DNA of 64,000 nucleotides from Desulfovibrio ferrophilus. Lineage in GTDB: Bacteria; Desulfobacterota; Desulfovibrionia; Desulfovibrionales; Desulfovibrionaceae. Positions 63,874-64,000 of this stretch are shown piece after piece. Numbering within the stretch: the stretch's first letter is position 1; each line of letters starts with the position of its first letter. The stretch is taken from the NCBI RefSeq assembly GCF_003966735.1, contig NZ_AP017378.1:1535501-1599500 (forward strand), in the 5' to 3' direction. The notes beneath the pieces were generated by a model, which was not told the DNA's origin, made no database searches, and saw only the letters and a list, made by a program, of their open reading frames with translations. A program made the position numbers and the translations under genes.

Positions 63874-63996
63874 CTGGGCGCTCACGAATTTCGAGGGCAA
63901 GGCCCGAGAAAATTTCAAGACCGATACGTATTTGCCATACGTAAGGGTTTGGATTTCTCGAAGTAACGTAGCCATCGGAAGATCGTGGGCGGCCAG
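63874..63996. repeat. Nif-region palindromic repeat D
   Basis: About 123 bases upstream of nifD. Ends CTGGGCGCTCACGA and TCGTGGGCGGCCAG are mostly complementary; inner arms GAGAAAATTTCAAG/TTGGATTTCTC flank a central ATACGTATTTGCCATACGTA. Its inner part is closest in sequence to repeat B. Confidence 0.75.
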
Positions 63997-64000
63997 TTAA

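Overview
The window looks like chromosome of a sulfate-reducing deltaproteobacterium of the Desulfovibrio / Pseudodesulfovibrio type. The evidence is two adjacent copies of the Tmc transmembrane redox complex (a tetrahaem type II cytochrome c3, a CCG-domain Fe-S protein, a membrane cytochrome b-like subunit and a Trp-rich propeller protein), a group-II-type nif cluster, many Cache-domain histidine kinases with stand-alone receivers, and sigma-54 promoters. No plasmid, phage, IS or CRISPR feature was seen. The species call is an inference from gene content.

Layout. 1-183: N-terminal end of a membrane sensor (probably a chemoreceptor). 0.3-11.7 kb: a long minus-strand signalling/transport operon holding receivers, a receiver-CBS protein, an SLC13 permease, a 52-residue membrane protein, a Yip1-like protein, a PEP-synthase-like phosphotransferase without its C-terminal catalytic barrel, and a Cache kinase. 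It follows a second Cache kinase. Near-perfect sigma-54 promoters precede both transcription units. 11.8-14.3 kb: a divergent membrane-bound AAA+ regulator with an altered sigma-54 loop. 14.5-15.0 kb: tRNA-Val and two tRNA-Asp. 15.2-18.0 kb: MarR regulator, FadL-type porin, DsrE-like protein and a small Cys-containing protein. 18.1-26.0 kb: tandem tmcDCBA operons. 26.4-35.4 kb: orphan kinases and a partly decayed surface-polysaccharide cluster. 35.7-38.9 kb: DsbA-like lipoprotein, UbiD decarboxylase and a small c-type cytochrome with a C-X-C-H site. 39.1-42.8 kb: TPP-riboswitch-controlled thiSGHFE. 42.9-47.4 kb: a CCG-domain Fe-S protein interrupted by an in-frame TGA, divergent from glpAB. 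47.5-51.8 kb: phnDCEE transporter and a HAD phosphatase. 52.0-64.0 kb: nifA, then, convergent to it, nifD-nifK-(NifB-like)-ferredoxin-acetyltransferase-nifE-nifN-nifB.

Most notable observations. (1) The Fe-S protein at 42860-44146 has TGA exactly where its two paralogues in this window (TmcB) have a conserved Cys in the ECGH motif, and a SECIS-like hairpin follows. It is a strong candidate selenoprotein, and it sits where a glpC gene would be expected beside glpAB. (2) The nif operon carries a full-length NifB paralogue that has lost all three radical-SAM cysteines. (3) Four ~125-nt palindromic repeats punctuate the nif genes, and their outer arms differ between copies but stay self-complementary. 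(4) Two glycosyltransferase genes in the polysaccharide cluster are broken in different ways.

How the parts fit. Tmc and the CCG protein would pass electrons between periplasmic cytochromes or quinones and cytoplasmic thiol/disulfide-type chemistry. GlpAB would feed electrons from glycerol-3-phosphate, possibly through the adjacent CCG protein. The thiamine operon makes the thiazole moiety and joins it to the pyrimidine. The nif operon would be switched on by NifA, with nifH and the nifI genes probably lying just beyond the right edge.
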